Shown here in pieces: positions 20,284-29,107 of a stretch of 64,000 bases of DNA. Location: positions 434,001 to 498,000 of the forward strand of contig NZ_CP060820.1 of the NCBI RefSeq assembly GCF_014489475.1, in the 5' to 3' direction. The position numbers and the translations under genes were made by a program. Each line of letters opens with the position of its first letter. Positions within the stretch are counted from its first letter, which is position 1. This DNA is from Lysobacter terrestris (lineage in GTDB: Bacteria; Pseudomonadota; Gammaproteobacteria; Xanthomonadales; Xanthomonadaceae). The notes under the pieces are model-generated. The model searched no databases, was not told where the DNA came from, and worked only from the letters and a program-made list of their open reading frames with translations.

Positions 20284-20640
20284 TTACCGCCGCAGGAGCT
20301 GGAGGACTTCCTCGAGCTCCATGCGCACTTGCCTAATGATCTGCGAACTCAGTGCGGATTCTTCCTTCGCGTTGTCGCCTTCCAGGCGCAGGCGGGCACC
20401 GCCGATGGTGTAGCCCTGTTCGTACAGCAGGCCGCGGATCTGCCGGACCATCAGCACCTCGTGGCGCTGGTAGTAGCGGCGATTGCCGCGGCGCTTGACC
20501 GGGCTGAGCATCGGGAACTCGGTTTCCCAATAGCGCAGCACGTGCGGCTTCACCTCGCACAGTTCGCTGACCTCACCGATGGTGAAGTAGCGCTTGGCCG
20601 GGATCGGCGGGAGTTCGCGGTTGCTGCCGGGGTCAAGCAT
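20284..20640 (-). CDS. MerR-family transcriptional regulator
   Basis: A 118-residue regulator with an N-terminal MerR helix-turn-helix ([23 protein letters not shown], positions about 17-39, shown in part) and wing [14 protein letters not shown] helical C-terminus follows. No cysteine metal site is present, so it does not resemble metal sensors. It sits directly after ihfA, whose stop it overlaps by eight bases. This location is conserved in many proteobacteria, but the target genes are not known to me. The last 14 codons are duplicated downstream (20167-20211). Confidence 0.88.
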   Translation of the reverse strand: MLDPGSNRELPPIPAKRYFTIGEVSELCEVKPHVLRYWETEFPMLSPVKRRGNRRYYQRHEVLMVRQIRGLLYEQGYTIGGARLRLEGDNAKEESALSSQIIRQVRMELEEVLQLLRR

Positions 20641-20935
20641 TCTCGGCTCCGGTGTAGGCCTCGACGCGTTCCTTCAGCTTCTGGCCGGTACGGAAGGTCA
20701 CCACGGTGCGCGCGGAGATCGGGATCTCCTCGCCGGTCTTGGGGTTGCGGCCCGGGCGCTGGTTCTTGCGGCGCAGGTCGAAGTTGCCGAAGCCGGACAG
20801 CTTGACCTGGCGGCCGTGTTCCAGGGCCTCGCGCAGCGCGTCGAAGAACGCGTCGACGAATTCCTTGGCCTCGCGCTTGTTCAGCCCGACTTCGTCGAAC
20901 AATCGCTCGGCCATTTCAGCCTTGGTCAATGCCAT
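20633..20935 (-). CDS. ihfA: Integration host factor alpha subunit
   Basis: A 100-residue HU/IHF-fold DNA-bending protein that pairs with IhfB. It starts [20 protein letters not shown] and has the beta-ribbon arm with [14 protein letters not shown], whose proline intercalates into DNA. It lies 33 bases after pheT and overlaps merR by eight bases, the end of the thrS-pheT-ihfA gene string conserved in gammaproteobacteria. Confidence 0.97.
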   Translation of the reverse strand: MALTKAEMAERLFDEVGLNKREAKEFVDAFFDALREALEHGRQVKLSGFGNFDLRRKNQRPGRNPKTGEEIPISARTVVTFRTGQKLKERVEAYTGAENA

Positions 20936-20968
20936 CAGTCCTGCCCCTTGCCTGCCTCAACCGCCCGC

Positions 20969-23356
20969 TTATCCGCGCATCACCGCGCCGTGTTCCTGCT
21001 GCAGCGCGGCGGTCACTGCCGCCACTGCCGCGTCCACGTCGCGATCGGTGAGGGTGCGGGATTCTTCCTGCAGAATCAAGCCCATAGCCAGACTCTTGAA
21101 TCCGGTTTCCACACCCTTGCCGGCATAGCGGTCGAACAGCAGCAGATCCCGCAGGGACGGCCCCGCGGCCTGTCTCACGGTCGCCGAGACGGCGGCCCAG
21201 GGCGTGGTTTCGGCGACGACGAACGCAAGGTCGCGGCGGACGGACGGATAGCGGGACAGCGCCCGCGCCTTCGGCACCGCGCGGTCCAGAAGGCCCGCCA
21301 GATCCAGCTCGAAGGCCACGACCTCGACGTCCAGGTCCAGCGCGCGCTGCAGGCGCGGGTGCAGCTGGCCGATCCAGCCCAGCTTCACGCCCTCCCGGTA
21401 GACATCGGCGGAGCGGCCCGGGTGCGCCCAGGCCGGCTGCACGGCCCGGTATTCGAGCCGGGCGCCGGCAGTGGCAGCGAGGCTTTCGAGATCGCCCTTG
21501 AGGTCATGGAATCCGACCGGCTGCGACTTGCCGGACCATTGTTCGGCGTCCGCCAGGCCACAGGCGACCGCGGCGATGCGCTGGGTCTCCAGCGGCGCGT
21601 CCGTCGCATTGGCGGCGAAGACATTGCCCAGCTCGAACAGGCGCACGCGCGGTTGCTGGCGCGCGGCGTTGCGCGCGAGCGCGGCGACCAGCCCCGGCAG
21701 CAGCGCGGTGCGCATGACGCCCAGCTCCGCGCTCAGCGGATTGGCCAGCGGCACGGCGCCGTCGCTGACGCCCCACTTCGCGAGCAGGTCGGCGTCGACG
21801 AAGGCGTAGTTCACCGCTTCCAGGTAGTCGCGCGCGGCCAGCTGGCGGCGCGCGGTGCCTTCGTCGATGCGGGTTTCGGTCGGCGCGACCAGGCGCGCGG
21901 CGCCGGACGGCAGCGTGGTCGGAATGGCGTCGTAGCCGTGGATGCGGGCGATTTCCTCGATGAGGTCTTCCTCGATCGCCAGGTCGAAGCGGCGCGTCGG
22001 CGCGGTCACGCGCCAGCCCTCGCCGGTCATCTCCACGCCCAGGCCCAGCGCACGCAGGATGCGCTCGACTTCCGCATCAACCACACGCACGCCGAGCACG
22101 CGCGCGAGGCGTTCGCGGCGCAGGCCGATGAGCTGCGGCTTCGGCATGTCGTCGGTGCGGACCACGTCGATCATCGGGCCGGGCACGCCGCCGGCGATGT
22201 CGACGATCAGCTTCGTTGCGTATTCGATTGCGAGCGGCGCCAGTTCCGGATCGACGCCGCGCTCGAAGCGGTGGCCGGCATCGGTGTGCATGCCGAGCTT
22301 GCGGCTGCGGCCGATGATGGCCGAGGGCACCCAGTGCGCGGCTTCGAGGAACACGTTGCGCGTCGTATCGGTCACGCGCGTATCGAAGCCGCCCATGATC
22401 CCGCCGAGCGCGACCGCGCGTGCCGCCTGGCCGCCGCGACTGTCGGAGACCACGAGGAAATCGTCGTCGAGCGCCACGTTACGGCCGTCGAGGAGCGTGA
22501 GCGCCTCGCCTGCGCGCGCCGGGCGCACCACGACCGTGCCTTCCAGCGTGTCCTTGTCGAACGCGTGCATCGGCTGGCCGAGCTCGAGCATCACGTACTG
22601 GGTGACGTCGACCAGGAAGCTGATCGGACGCACGCCGCTGCGGCGCAGGCGCTCGGCCATCCACGACGGCGTCGCGACGGAAGGATCGATGCCTTCGATC
22701 ACGCGACCGGCGAAGCGCGGCACCTTGGCGCCCGCGGCGAGTTCGACGGCGACGACGCTGTCGCTGCGCGCCGGCACATTTGTAGCCTCCAGCGGCCTGA
22801 CCTCGCTGCCGAGTGCGGCGGCGACGTCGAAGGCGATGCCGCGCACGCTGAAGCAGTCGGCACGATTGGGCGTGAGCTTCAGTTCGATCGTTGCATCGGG
22901 CAGGCCGAGGTAGTCGGCGAGCTTCGCGCCGACCGGCGCATCGGCCGGCAGTTCGAGCAGGCCCGAGGCATCCGGATCGACGCCCAGCTCCTTGGCCGAA
23001 CACAACATGCCGAAGGATTCGACGCCGCGCAGCTTGGCCGCCTTGATCGCCATGCCGCCGGGCAGGTTCGCGCCGACGGTGGCGAGCGGCGCCTTCAGGC
23101 CGGTACGCGCGTTGGGCGCGCCGCACACGATCTGCACGATGCCGTTGCCGGTATCGACCTGGCAGACCTGCAGGCGATCGGCTTCCGGGTGCTTCTCCGC
23201 GCTGACGATCTGCGCGACGACCACGCCGTCGAGCGATTCGCCGAGCACGGCCATGTCTTCGACTTCGAGGCCGATCGCGGTCAGCGTCGCGGCGAGTTCA
23301 TCGCGCGTCGCGGTGGTCGGCACATGCTGGCGCAGCCAGTTTTCGGAGAACTTCAT
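20969..23356 (-). CDS. pheT: Phenylalanyl-tRNA synthetase beta subunit
   Basis: A 795-residue beta chain of the alpha2-beta2 PheRS. In order: N-terminal EMAP-like tRNA-binding domain (about 40-150, with VCGAPNAR), B3/B4 editing domain (about 210-390), B5 domain (about 400-475), catalytic-like domain, and C-terminal anticodon-binding FDX-ACB domain (about 700-795, SRYPSVRRDLAFVV). Length is standard. It follows pheS by 113 bases, a gap that holds a GTAG-type inverted repeat, so the two subunits are not tightly coupled. Its Shine-Dalgarno (GAAAAG) is weak. Confidence 0.97.
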   Translation of the reverse strand: MKFSENWLRQHVPTTATRDELAATLTAIGLEVEDMAVLGESLDGVVVAQIVSAEKHPEADRLQVCQVDTGNGIVQIVCGAPNARTGLKAPLATVGANLPGGMAIKAAKLRGVESFGMLCSAKELGVDPDASGLLELPADAPVGAKLADYLGLPDATIELKLTPNRADCFSVRGIAFDVAAALGSEVRPLEATNVPARSDSVVAVELAAGAKVPRFAGRVIEGIDPSVATPSWMAERLRRSGVRPISFLVDVTQYVMLELGQPMHAFDKDTLEGTVVVRPARAGEALTLLDGRNVALDDDFLVVSDSRGGQAARAVALGGIMGGFDTRVTDTTRNVFLEAAHWVPSAIIGRSRKLGMHTDAGHRFERGVDPELAPLAIEYATKLIVDIAGGVPGPMIDVVRTDDMPKPQLIGLRRERLARVLGVRVVDAEVERILRALGLGVEMTGEGWRVTAPTRRFDLAIEEDLIEEIARIHGYDAIPTTLPSGAARLVAPTETRIDEGTARRQLAARDYLEAVNYAFVDADLLAKWGVSDGAVPLANPLSAELGVMRTALLPGLVAALARNAARQQPRVRLFELGNVFAANATDAPLETQRIAAVACGLADAEQWSGKSQPVGFHDLKGDLESLAATAGARLEYRAVQPAWAHPGRSADVYREGVKLGWIGQLHPRLQRALDLDVEVVAFELDLAGLLDRAVPKARALSRYPSVRRDLAFVVAETTPWAAVSATVRQAAGPSLRDLLLFDRYAGKGVETGFKSLAMGLILQEESRTLTDRDVDAAVAAVTAALQQEHGAVMRG

Positions 23357-23378
23357 CTTTTCGGATATCCCGTTTCAC

Positions 23379-23463
23379 GTAGCCCGGGTAAGCACAGCGC
23401 ACCCGGGAGCCTTGCGGCATTCATCACGAAGAGCCCCGGGTGCGCTTCGCTTACCCGGGCTAC
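23379..23463. repeat. GTAG-type REP inverted repeat (copy 1)
   Basis: Begins GTAGCCCGGGTAAGC and ends with the reverse complement, with CAGCGCACCCGGG inner arms. A near-identical copy lies at 29015-29102. This matches the GTAG-headed REP doublets known in Stenotrophomonas and relatives. It fills most of the pheS-pheT gap. Confidence 0.8.
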
Positions 23464-23469
23464 GGCATC

Positions 23470-24621
<1,152 letters not shown>

Positions 24622-24648
24622 GGCAGAAAAGCATTAGCCAAAACGAAA

Positions 24649-24677
24649 CATGGGGAAGGACTTGCGCCCTTCCCCAT
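24649..24677 (-). terminator. Terminator after rplT
   Basis: 11-bp stem CATGGGGAAGG / CCTTCCCCATG with an 8-base loop, followed on the minus strand by TTTCGTTTTGG. It separates the thrS-infC-rpmI-rplT transcript from pheST. Confidence 0.8.
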
Positions 24678-24733
24678 GCGTGTATTGCGTTGTGCGTCCG
24701 ACGATCCGCGGTGCGGAGGGTCGGCCGATCAAC

Positions 24734-25093
24734 TTACGCTGCGAGTGCGCTCTTCGCCTTCTCTGCCAGCGCCGCAAAACCCTTCGCGTCGTGCACGGCG
24801 ATGTCCGCCAGCACCTTGCGGTCGAGGGTGATGCCGGCCTTCAGCAGGCCGTTGATGAAACGGCTGTAGCTCATGCCGTTGATGCGGGCCGCCGCATTGA
24901 TGCGGGTGATCCACAGCGAACGGAAATTGCGCTTCTTCTGCTTGCGGCCAATGTAGGCGTACTGCAGCGCCTTGGTGACCGCCTGCTTGGCGACGCGGAA
25001 GACCTTGCGGCGGGCGTTGTAGTAACCCTTGGCAGCCTTCAGAACTTTCTTGTGGCGGGCTCGTGCCGTCACACCACGCTTAACTCGTGCCAT
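24734..25093 (-). CDS. rplT: 50S ribosomal protein L20
   Basis: A 119-residue, very basic protein starting [19 protein letters not shown], the family signature, with the C-terminal RNA-binding domain [21 protein letters not shown]. It binds 23S rRNA early in assembly and in E. coli represses its own operon. It follows rpmI with a 12-base gap. Confidence 0.98.
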   Translation of the reverse strand: MARVKRGVTARARHKKVLKAAKGYYNARRKVFRVAKQAVTKALQYAYIGRKQKKRNFRSLWITRINAAARINGMSYSRFINGLLKAGITLDRKVLADIAVHDAKGFAALAEKAKSALAA

Positions 25094-25105
25094 TTTTCAG
25101 TCTCC

Positions 25106-25303
25106 TCACAAATACGGAAGCATGCGGTCCAGACGGCCAGCGTCCTCGGCACGAACATGGTTCGTCTGCCGCAGGTTGCGCTTCCGCTTGGTCGCCTTCT
25201 TGGTGAGGATGTGGCTCTTGTTGGCGTGGCCGCACTTGTACTTGCCGGAAGCGGTCTTCCGGAAGCGCTTGGCCGCCGCCCGATTGGTCTTGATCTTGGG
25301 CAT
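25106..25303 (-). CDS. rpmI: 50S ribosomal protein L35
   Basis: A 65-residue basic protein, [20 protein letters not shown], standard for L35. The start at 25303 has AGGACAT upstream. A frame reading further upstream is not coding. It is separated from infC by 447 bases, far more than usual. Confidence 0.97.
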   Translation of the reverse strand: MPKIKTNRAAAKRFRKTASGKYKCGHANKSHILTKKATKRKRNLRQTNHVRAEDAGRLDRMLPYL

Positions 25304-25750
25304 TGCGATGTCCTTTCGGATTTCGATGACTGGCCTGGGCGCCACCGGGGTCCTTGCGACTGCGTCGCGAAGTCCTGGCGGTCTTTCCGTCCTGCCCGTG
25401 CCGGCTTGTAAGTCGTTGATCCGGAAGGGATCTGCGACAGGTTCCGTAGTGTTGCAAACAACAACCCGGCGAACCGGGCCGCGCATTATGCCGGGAGATG
25501 CTTTTCCTTGCAATTCCGGGGGTTAGGGGCGGTGGGGTGGGCGCCTGGGGCGACAGCCCCTCACCCTGCGTTGTTGCGCAACGCGGTCCCTCTCCCCGCG
25601 CTAGCGGGGAGAGGGTGCCCGGAGGGCGGATGAGGGCGCGCTTTTGCTGTCCCCGAAAAGCGAAGGGCGCCTTGCGGCGCCCTCCCCTCACCCTTTGCCC
25701 TCTCCCCGCGGGCGGGGAGAGGGGAACAGTCGGTATCGGCCTATGGCCGA
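25304..25750. repeat. rpmI-infC spacer filled with dispersed repeats
   Basis: This 447-base spacer has no credible gene. A 60-base repeat unit (25588-25647) recurs in inverted orientation at 28926-28985; its core is a CTCTCCCCGCG palindrome next to a GCCCTC-rich arm. A second CCCTCTCCCCGCGGGCGGGGAGAGGG palindrome-like unit (first 20 bases differ little from the first) is at about 25696-25722. A hairpin AGGGCGCC / GGCGCCCT (25664-25683) followed by T-rich sequence on the minus strand may reduce read-through from infC. Confidence 0.65.
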
Positions 25751-26272
25751 TTATTTCTTCTTCGGCGCGATCATCATGACCATCTGCCGGCCTTCCAGGC
25801 GCGGGCGCGACTCGACGACGATTTCGTCACCCAGGTCGGCCTCGATCCGGGCCGCCATCTCGCGACCGAGCTCCTGGTGGCTCATTTCGCGGCCACGGAA
25901 GCGGATGTTGACCTTGACCTTGTCGCCTTCCTCGAGGAAGCGGCGGATGTTGCGCATCTTGATCTGGTAGTCGCCCTCATCGGTGACCGGCCGGAACTTG
26001 AGTTCCTTGATCTCGACCTGCTTCTGCTTCTTCTTGGCCTCGTTCGCCTTCTTCTGCATCTCGAACTTGAACTTGCCGAAATCCATGATCTTGCAGACCG
26101 GCGGATCCGCATTCGGCTGGATCTCGACCAGGTCGAGGCCTTCTTCCTGAGCCTGGCTCAGGGCCTCATCTCGCGTGAGCACGCCGATCATCTCGCCATC
26201 GCTACCGATGACGCGGACACGGGGTACGCGAATTTCCTGGTTCTTTCGATTCGGCTTTTCGGGGGTACTGAT
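25751..26272 (-). CDS. infC: Translation initiation factor IF-3
   Basis: A 173-residue IF-3 that discriminates start codons and prevents 70S reassociation. The N-domain starts [16 protein letters not shown], the linker is lysine-rich ([13 protein letters not shown]) and the C-domain ends MIAPKKK. No ATG, GTG or TTG suits the family N-terminus. The best start is ATC at 26272, with TTGGAG eight bases upstream. Rare ATT/ATC/ATA starts are the known basis of IF-3 autoregulation. An in-frame ATG 24 codons earlier would run back into the thrS-infC gap and is not supported. Confidence 0.93.
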   Translation of the reverse strand: MSTPEKPNRKNQEIRVPRVRVIGSDGEMIGVLTRDEALSQAQEEGLDLVEIQPNADPPVCKIMDFGKFKFEMQKKANEAKKKQKQVEIKELKFRPVTDEGDYQIKMRNIRRFLEEGDKVKVNIRFRGREMSHQELGREMAARIEADLGDEIVVESRPRLEGRQMVMMIAPKKK

Positions 26273-26347
26273 GTTGCAATCTCCAAGAGGTCGCCCCTCG
26301 CTAGAAGGGCGGTGCCGGCCGTCCGAGCGGCCGGGATTTATCAAACG

Positions 26348-28249
26348 CTACTGGACGCTCTCACTGCGCAAACGCAGGGCGAAATCAGCAACGGACATCG
26401 TGCCGAGATCTTCCCCTCCCCGCGTACGCACCGCGACCATGCCGTTTTCCTTTTCGCGGTCTCCGACCACTAGCAGGTACGGCACGCGCTGCAGCGTGTG
26501 CTCGCGGATCTTATAGCCGATCTTCTCGTTCCGCAAATCGGACTGGACCCGGAAGCCTTGATTCGCAAGGGTTTTCCGGACTTCCTCGACCCAATCGGCC
26601 TGGGCATCGGTGATATTGGCGACCACGGCCTGCACCGGCGCCAGCCAGGGCGGGAAATGGCCGGCGTGGTGCTCGATCAGGATGCCGATGAAACGCTCCA
26701 TCGAGCCGACGATGGCCCGGTGCAGCATGACCGGATGGCGCTTCTGGCTGTGTTCGTCGACGTATTCGGCGCCCAGGCGGCCCGGCATCATGAAATCGAC
26801 CTGCATGGTGCCCAGCTGCCAGGTCCGGCCGATGGCGTCCTTGAGGTGGTATTCGATCTTGGGGCCGTAGAAGGCGCCCTCGCCCGGCAGCTCCTCCCAT
26901 TCCACGCCGGCGGCGCGCAGGGCCGAACGCAGGGCGCCCTCGGCCTTGTCCCAGGTGGCGTCGTCGCCCAGGCGCGGTTCCGGGCGCAGGGCGATCTTGA
27001 GCTGGACGTCGCTGAAGCCGAAGTCCGAGTAGACCTTCATCGCCTGCTGGTGGAACGCGGTCACCTCGGCCTCGATCTGGTCCTCGGTGCAGAAGATGTG
27101 GCCGTCGTCCTGGGTGAAGCCGCGCACGCGCAGGATGCCGTGCAGCGCGCCCGAAGGTTCATTGCGATGGCAGGCGCCGAACTCGCCGTAGCGGATCGGC
27201 AGGTCGCGGTAGCTGTGCAGGCCCTGTTTGAAGACCTGGACGTGGCCCGGGCAGTTCATCGGCTTGAGCGCATAGGTGCGCTTCTCCGATTCGGTGAAGA
27301 ACATGTTGTCCTTGTAGTTGTCCCAGTGGCCCGAGGACTTCCACAGCGACACGTCGAGGATCTGCGGGCAGCGCACTTCGCCGTAGCCGGTCTCGCGGTA
27401 GACGCGGCGCATGTACTGCTCCACGACCTGCCATACCGACCAGCCCTTCGGGTGCCAGAAGATCAGGCCCGGGGCCTCTTCCTGCAGGTGGAACAGGTCC
27501 TGCTGCTTGGCGATCTTGCGGTGGTCGCGCTTCTCGGCCTCTTCCAGCTGGTGCAGGTAGGCCTTGAGGTCCTTGTCGTTCAGCCACGCTGTGCCGTAGA
27601 TGCGGCTGAGCATCTGGTTGTTGGAATCGCCGCGCCAGTAGGCGCCGGCGACCTTCATCAGCTTGAACGCGCGCAGCTTGTCCGTGCCCGGCACGTGCGG
27701 GCCGCGGCACAGGTCGGTGAACTCGCCCTGCGAATACAGCGACAGGTCTTCGTTGGCCGGGATCGACTCGATGATCTCGGCCTTGTAGGCCTCGCCCATG
27801 CCCTTGAAGAAGGCGACGGCATCGTCGCGCGACTTCACGCTGCGCGAGACCGGCAGGGCTTCCTTCACGATCTTCTGCATCTCCGCCTCGATCGCCGGCA
27901 GGTCTTCCGGCGTGAACGGGCGCTCGTAGGCGAAGTCGTAATAGAAGCCGTTGTCGATCACCGGGCCGATCGTGACCTGGGCGCCGGGGAACAGGCGCTG
28001 CACGGCCTGCGCCAGCAGGTGCGCGGTGGAGTGGCGCAGCACGTCGAGGGCGTCAGGATGTTTGTCGGTGACGATCTCGAGCGCGGCGTCGTTGTCGATG
28101 CGGTAGCTGGTATCGACCAGCTTGCCGTCGACCTTGCCGGCGAGCGCGGCCTTGGCCAGGCCGGCGCCGATGGAGGCGGCGACGTCGCCAACGGTCACGG
28201 GATTGTCGAACTCACGGCGGCTGCCGTCGGGAAGGGTGATGGCGATCAT
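26348..28249 (-). CDS. thrS: Threonyl-tRNA synthetase
   Basis: A 633-residue class II synthetase charging tRNA-Thr. Domains in order: TGS domain (1-62), editing domain (about 63-225, with [12 protein letters not shown] and its zinc-like histidines), catalytic core (about 240-535, with [11 protein letters not shown] and [20 protein letters not shown]), anticodon-binding domain (about 540-633). The start at 28249 gives [10 protein letters not shown]; a 20-codon upstream extension runs into a repeat and is rejected. It heads the operon with infC 75 bases downstream. A candidate threonine attenuator lies in its leader. Confidence 0.97.
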   Translation of the reverse strand: MIAITLPDGSRREFDNPVTVGDVAASIGAGLAKAALAGKVDGKLVDTSYRIDNDAALEIVTDKHPDALDVLRHSTAHLLAQAVQRLFPGAQVTIGPVIDNGFYYDFAYERPFTPEDLPAIEAEMQKIVKEALPVSRSVKSRDDAVAFFKGMGEAYKAEIIESIPANEDLSLYSQGEFTDLCRGPHVPGTDKLRAFKLMKVAGAYWRGDSNNQMLSRIYGTAWLNDKDLKAYLHQLEEAEKRDHRKIAKQQDLFHLQEEAPGLIFWHPKGWSVWQVVEQYMRRVYRETGYGEVRCPQILDVSLWKSSGHWDNYKDNMFFTESEKRTYALKPMNCPGHVQVFKQGLHSYRDLPIRYGEFGACHRNEPSGALHGILRVRGFTQDDGHIFCTEDQIEAEVTAFHQQAMKVYSDFGFSDVQLKIALRPEPRLGDDATWDKAEGALRSALRAAGVEWEELPGEGAFYGPKIEYHLKDAIGRTWQLGTMQVDFMMPGRLGAEYVDEHSQKRHPVMLHRAIVGSMERFIGILIEHHAGHFPPWLAPVQAVVANITDAQADWVEEVRKTLANQGFRVQSDLRNEKIGYKIREHTLQRVPYLLVVGDREKENGMVAVRTRGGEDLGTMSVADFALRLRSESVQ

Positions 28250-28267
28250 GGGAAACCGTAAGGCTGG

Positions 28268-28322
28268 GTAGGAGCGGTCCGGCCGGAACCGGAACCGTGT
28301 CGCGCCCATCGGGCGCTCCTAC
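28268..28322. repeat. GTAGGAGCG-type REP in the thrS leader
   Basis: Inverted repeat beginning GTAGGAGCGGTCC and ending GGGCGCTCCTAC, a type common between genes of Xanthomonadaceae and Pseudomonas. It lies between the attenuator terminator and the thrS start. Confidence 0.6.
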
Positions 28323-28346
28323 GTGAATCGGGCGGAAGGAAACGAA

Positions 28347-28369
28347 AACGGCGCCGCGAGGGCGCCGTT
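28347..28369 (-). terminator. Attenuator terminator upstream of thrS
   Basis: Stem AACGGCGCC / GGCGCCGTT with a 5-base loop, followed on the minus strand by TTTTCGTTTCC, located in the thrS 5' leader 98 bases before the start codon. An alternative helix pairs GCCCCGAGG (28378-28386) with CCTCGCGGC (28353-28361), eight of nine pairs, and would destroy this stem. Together with the upstream threonine-rich mini-ORF this is the layout of a transcription attenuator. Confidence 0.6.
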
Positions 28370-28389
28370 CGACGGGACCTCGGGGCGTT

Positions 28390-28416
28390 TCAGCAATGGG
28401 CGGTGGTAGTGCTCAT
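28390..28416 (-). CDS. Candidate threonine leader peptide (MSTTTAHC)
   Basis: A nine-codon ORF on the minus strand: ATG AGC ACT ACC ACC, then GCC CAT TGC TGA, giving Met-Ser-Thr-Thr-Thr-Ala-His-Cys. Three consecutive threonine codons lie directly upstream of an alternative hairpin pair and of thrS itself. A ribosome stalled at the threonine codons would leave 28378-28386 free to form the antiterminator. A ribosome reaching the stop at 28390 would cover it and allow termination. The Shine-Dalgarno (CGAGCG) is weak. Inference from layout; no homologue was compared. Confidence 0.55.
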   Translation of the reverse strand: MSTTTAHC

Positions 28417-28493
28417 GTCGCACGCTCGGCCGACGGGTTGCCGCGGGCCACCTTGATCCTGTGTCGTTGCGGGCGCGGCGGGCGCCGCGACGG

Positions 28494-28523
28494 ATGCAAT
28501 GGTTGGGGACGGGTGCGGGTCAA
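28494..28523 (-). promoter_or_regulatory. Possible promoter of the thrS operon
   Basis: TTGACC (28518-28523) and TTGCAT (28494-28499) with an 18-base spacer on the minus strand, about 75 bases upstream of the leader peptide. The -35 is good, the -10 poor. Confidence 0.3.
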
Positions 28524-28549
28524 GTCAACTCGCAGCCCCGCCGGCCGGG

Positions 28550-28849
28550 CTCTTTGAGCCGTCGCCGGGCCCAGGAGCCTCGCGCTTCGAGCTTTTTGCT
28601 CGGAGCGCCAAGCCCTGAAGCCTCGCATTCCAGGCTTTTTGCTCGGAGCTCCGAGCCTTGGGGCCTCGCGTTCCGGGCTTTTTGCTCGGAGCGTCGGGCT
28701 TGGAAGCCTCGAACTCCGGGCTTTTTGCTCGGAGCGTCGGGCTTGGGAGCCTCGGGCTTCGGGCTTTTTGCTCCGCGCGCCAGGCTATGGAGGCTCGCAC
28801 TTCGGCCTTTTTGCTCCGAGCGTCGGGCCCGGGAGCCTCGCGCGCCGGG
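28550..28849. repeat. 43-bp tandem array (about seven units)
   Basis: Seven imperfect copies in a row: one of 42 bases at 28550 and six of exactly 43 bases starting at 28592, 28635, 28678, 28721, 28764 and 28807. Each begins CTTTTTGCTC and contains GGAGCGTCGGGCTTGG-like and GCCTCG segments. A degenerate eighth unit begins at 28850. Because 43 is not a multiple of three, open frames on both strands pass through all reading phases, so the array is judged non-coding. The rest of 28430-29107 holds only dispersed repeats. Confidence 0.85.
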
Positions 28850-28925
28850 CTCATTGCTCCCTCGCCCCGCCCAGCGTCGCGAAGCGACGCAGGGTGAGGG
28901 GATGCGGCGCTGAAGCCGAGCACAA

Positions 28926-28985
28926 GCAAAAGCGCCCCTCATCTGCCCTGCGGGCATCTTCTCCCCGCGGTGCGGGGAGAAGAAA
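28926..28985. repeat. Dispersed repeat, inverted partner of 25588-25647
   Basis: Begins GCAAAAGCGCCCCTCATC and ends in a CTCCCCGCGGTGCGGGGAG palindrome. It matches the reverse complement of the unit in the rpmI-infC spacer over its whole length with a few changes. Confidence 0.7.
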
Positions 28986-29014
28986 GAACCAGGGCCCCCG
29001 GTAAACGCAGCCGC

Positions 29015-29102
29015 GTAGCCCGGGTAAGCGCAGCGCACCCGGGGCTTTTCGTAACGCCTCGCGGTTCGACCCGGGTGCGGCCTACGGCCTTACCCGGGCT
29101 AC
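29015..29102. repeat. GTAG-type REP inverted repeat (copy 2)
   Basis: Same head GTAGCCCGGGTAAGC and mirrored tail as the copy at 23379-23463, with a different centre. It lies immediately downstream of the efflux operon's last gene and may act as a 3' stabiliser or terminator. Confidence 0.8.
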
Positions 29103-29107
29103 ACTGG

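Noticed and set aside
20009-20640. Integrated element with att sites between tRNA-Pro and merR
   Set aside because: Only the duplicated gene tail is present; there is no integrase, no second tRNA fragment and just 73 bases between the copies. Kept as a remnant, not as an element.
28550-28849. CRISPR array
   Set aside because: Units are adjacent with no unique spacers, similarity runs through the whole unit, and there are no cas genes.
28461-29004. Several overlapping open frames across the tandem array (for example a 150-codon frame at 28461 and a 172-codon frame on the minus strand)
   Set aside because: They arise because the 43-bp unit has no stop codon in any phase. The translated repeats change frame every unit, and there is no Shine-Dalgarno or family resemblance.
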